In this document: piece after piece, positions 63,123 to 64,000 of the stretch
How positions within the stretch are numbered: position 1 is the first letter of the stretch
Layout: every line of letters starts with the position of its first letter
DNA from: Granulicella sp. 5B5
GTDB taxonomy: Bacteria > Acidobacteriota > Terriglobia > Terriglobales > Acidobacteriaceae
Length of the DNA stretch: 64,000 nucleotides
Reading direction: 5' to 3'
Assembly: GCF_014083945.1 (NCBI RefSeq)
Contig: NZ_CP046444.1
Coordinates: forward strand, 2,914,001 to 2,978,000
Position numbers and translations under genes: made by a program
Notes under the pieces: model-generated
What the model was told of the DNA's origin: nothing
The model's input: the letters and a program-made list of their open reading frames with translations, nothing else
Database searches by the model: none

Positions 63123-63149
63123 CTCATTGAAAATGAGAATGCGTTCTCA
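63123..63149. promoter_or_regulatory. Interleaved palindromes upstream of receptor 4, Fur-box-like
   Basis: CTCATT-GAA-AATGAG (63123-63137) overlaps TGAGAA-TGCG-TTCTCA (63134-63149). The AATGAGAAT core and TTCTCA arm resemble Fur-type operators, though the central spacing differs from the classical 9-1-9 form. It is about 300 bp from the receptor ATG, so it would need a long leader or another target. Confidence 0.35.
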
Positions 63150-63437
63150 GGTCAAGGAATTGTTTGATTCTACAAGGAAGTTGCATGCCAAGACGCGGAA
63201 TATTGTTCATATAGCCGTGTTCCGGTTTGTACTGCAGGGAAGCTTTGCCACTGTAGGGTTGTTGCTTCAGAAGAGCCACGAGATCATGCCGCTCTGCATT
63301 GCGATAATTGATAGTGTTCACGAAGGCATCCATAGGCAGGTGGATTTGGTATGGGTCTCGGAGAAGCGCGACAGACCGTTTCAGCGAAGGTGCTGAGCGA
63401 GATACAGAAGGCGGTTTTATGGAGGCATGCCTTCAGT

Positions 63438-63469
63438 AAAAAAACCACTCCAGCGTGGCTGGCGAGTGG
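63438..63469 (-). terminator. Minus-strand terminator downstream of the DeoR-type gene
   Basis: On the minus strand CCACT-CG-CCAGC-CAC-GCTGG-AGTGG (63469-63445; CG is a bulge) is followed by seven T (63444-63438). It may end the transcript that includes the DeoR-type regulator. Confidence 0.75.
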
Positions 63470-63822
63470 GTTTGTCGGTAACTATACGATCATAAAGATC
63501 CTATGAGTTATAGGCCAACGCGTCTCCCCATCCGCCGGAGATCATGCGGGGGAAACAACAACTAGCGTTGAAGAAATTGTTCATTGCGTCAAACCTATCA
63601 TGGCCAAGGTTTTTGTCAAGTATTAATCCAACAACAAGTTCTATTTCGTCTTGTTAGAGCGCTGCGAAACGGATTGAAAATCATTGCACAGCCTGCTCAA
63701 AATCAGAAGGCTGTTGTGCTTGGAGGCCTGCAAATAAACGTATCGCTGCGATGGGCACACGTCTGGGATATGCAGGAGACTGGAGCCGATGATGAGCACG
63801 AAGAGGGACGCGAAGGTTTTGT

Positions 63823-64000
63823 TCAGGTGAGGATGATGCGGGTCTTGCGGTTGCGGAAGGCTTCGACGGCGACGGGGTTGGCGCCGTCGTCGGTGATGAT
63901 GACATCGACTTCTTCGGCAGAACAGACGCGCATGGCGCTGACCTGGCCGAGTTTGCTGGAGTCGGCGACGGCGATGACCTGCTTGGAGTGGCGGACCATC
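63823..64000 (-). CDS. DeoR-family transcriptional regulator (C-terminal part only)
   Basis: The last 59 codons of a gene that enters from the right edge. The sequence RHSKQVIAVADSSKLGQVSA, then VDVIITDDGANPVAVEAFRN, matches the end of the DeoR C-terminal sugar-phosphate sensor domain (D-S-S-K and I-T-D motifs). The helix-turn-helix is outside the window. These regulators usually respond to a phosphorylated sugar. Confidence 0.8.
   Translation of the reverse strand, partial: MVRHSKQVIAVADSSKLGQVSAMRVCSAEEVDVIITDDGANPVAVEAFRNRKTRIILT

Larger units (their letters stand above)
62824..63822. other. Long, AT-richer intergenic region between receptor 4 and a DeoR-type gene
   Basis: About 1 kb with lower GC than the rest of the window and no gene I can support. 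A 94-codon plus-strand frame from 63112 and a 69-codon minus-strand frame at 63124-63333 show no family resemblance. It holds the dyads at 63123-63149 and a minus-strand terminator at 63438-63469. The unexplained interval between the DeoR-type stop (63823) and that terminator (~350 bp) could hold a small RNA or 3' UTR. Confidence 0.5.

Noticed and set aside
63112-63396. A 94-codon plus-strand frame in the gap after receptor 4
   Set aside because: No ribosome-binding site, no motif, overlaps the Fur-like dyad, and the composition matches non-coding DNA around it.

Overview
The window looks like a chromosomal segment of an acidobacterium, most likely Terriglobia/Acidobacteriaceae (Granulicella, Edaphobacter, Terriglobus-like). 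The reasons are the high GC, four very large TonB-dependent receptors of the Oar type with an N-terminal carboxypeptidase-regulatory-like domain, a membrane-anchored regulator type common in that phylum, an ADOP-like protein behind a PadR regulator, and many Tat-exported sugar oxidoreductases. There are no rRNA or tRNA genes, no CRISPR array, and no insertion sequence with a transposase. The assignment is inferred from protein families, not from a marker gene.

Layout. 1-903 is the end of an amino-acid permease. 1379-10592 is a complete phosphate-starvation locus, all on the plus strand: phoB, phoR, a coiled-coil porin, pstS, pstC, pstA, pstB, phoU. It has 11-bp-periodic Pho-box-like sites before the porin and before pstC. 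10801-21516 is a protein/peptide scavenging set: a secreted amidohydrolase, a secreted M14 carboxypeptidase, an Oar-like receptor and a secreted S9 peptidase. 21549-27059 is an L-fuconate type catabolic module: IclR regulator, FAH-family hydrolase, L-fuconate dehydratase, SDR dehydrogenase, mutarotase, cupin. 27420-37294 holds a giant secreted LamG protein gene full of dispersed repeats, a second receptor and a divergent membrane regulator. 37696-49018 is a carbohydrate island: two Tat-exported Gfo/Idh/MocA oxidoreductases flanking a Tat-exported TIM-barrel isomerase, a GDSL esterase remnant, then a tightly coupled operon GH3 - GH67 alpha-glucuronidase - D-mannonate dehydratase - SDR, which points to glucuronoxylan breakdown. 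49495-57014 holds a third receptor, an ABC exporter and a divergent PadR/ADOP-like pair. 57070-64000 holds an NTF2-like protein, a frameshifted YdeI-type gene, a threonine aldolase with a structured leader, a fourth receptor and the 3' end of a DeoR-type regulator.

Most unusual signal. Seven copies of an undescribed (to me) twin-hairpin repeat occur. Each has two stems closed by T(A/G)AA tetraloops 19-24 nt apart, and the second stem shows compensatory base changes between copies. Three copies lie inside the LamG gene with other dispersed repeats, most of them read through in frame. One supplies the stop codon of the mutarotase gene and one supplies the ribosome-binding site of the ABC permease. 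A separate ~300-bp intergenic element is present twice. These repeats look like a mobile or amplifying non-coding family being absorbed into genes.
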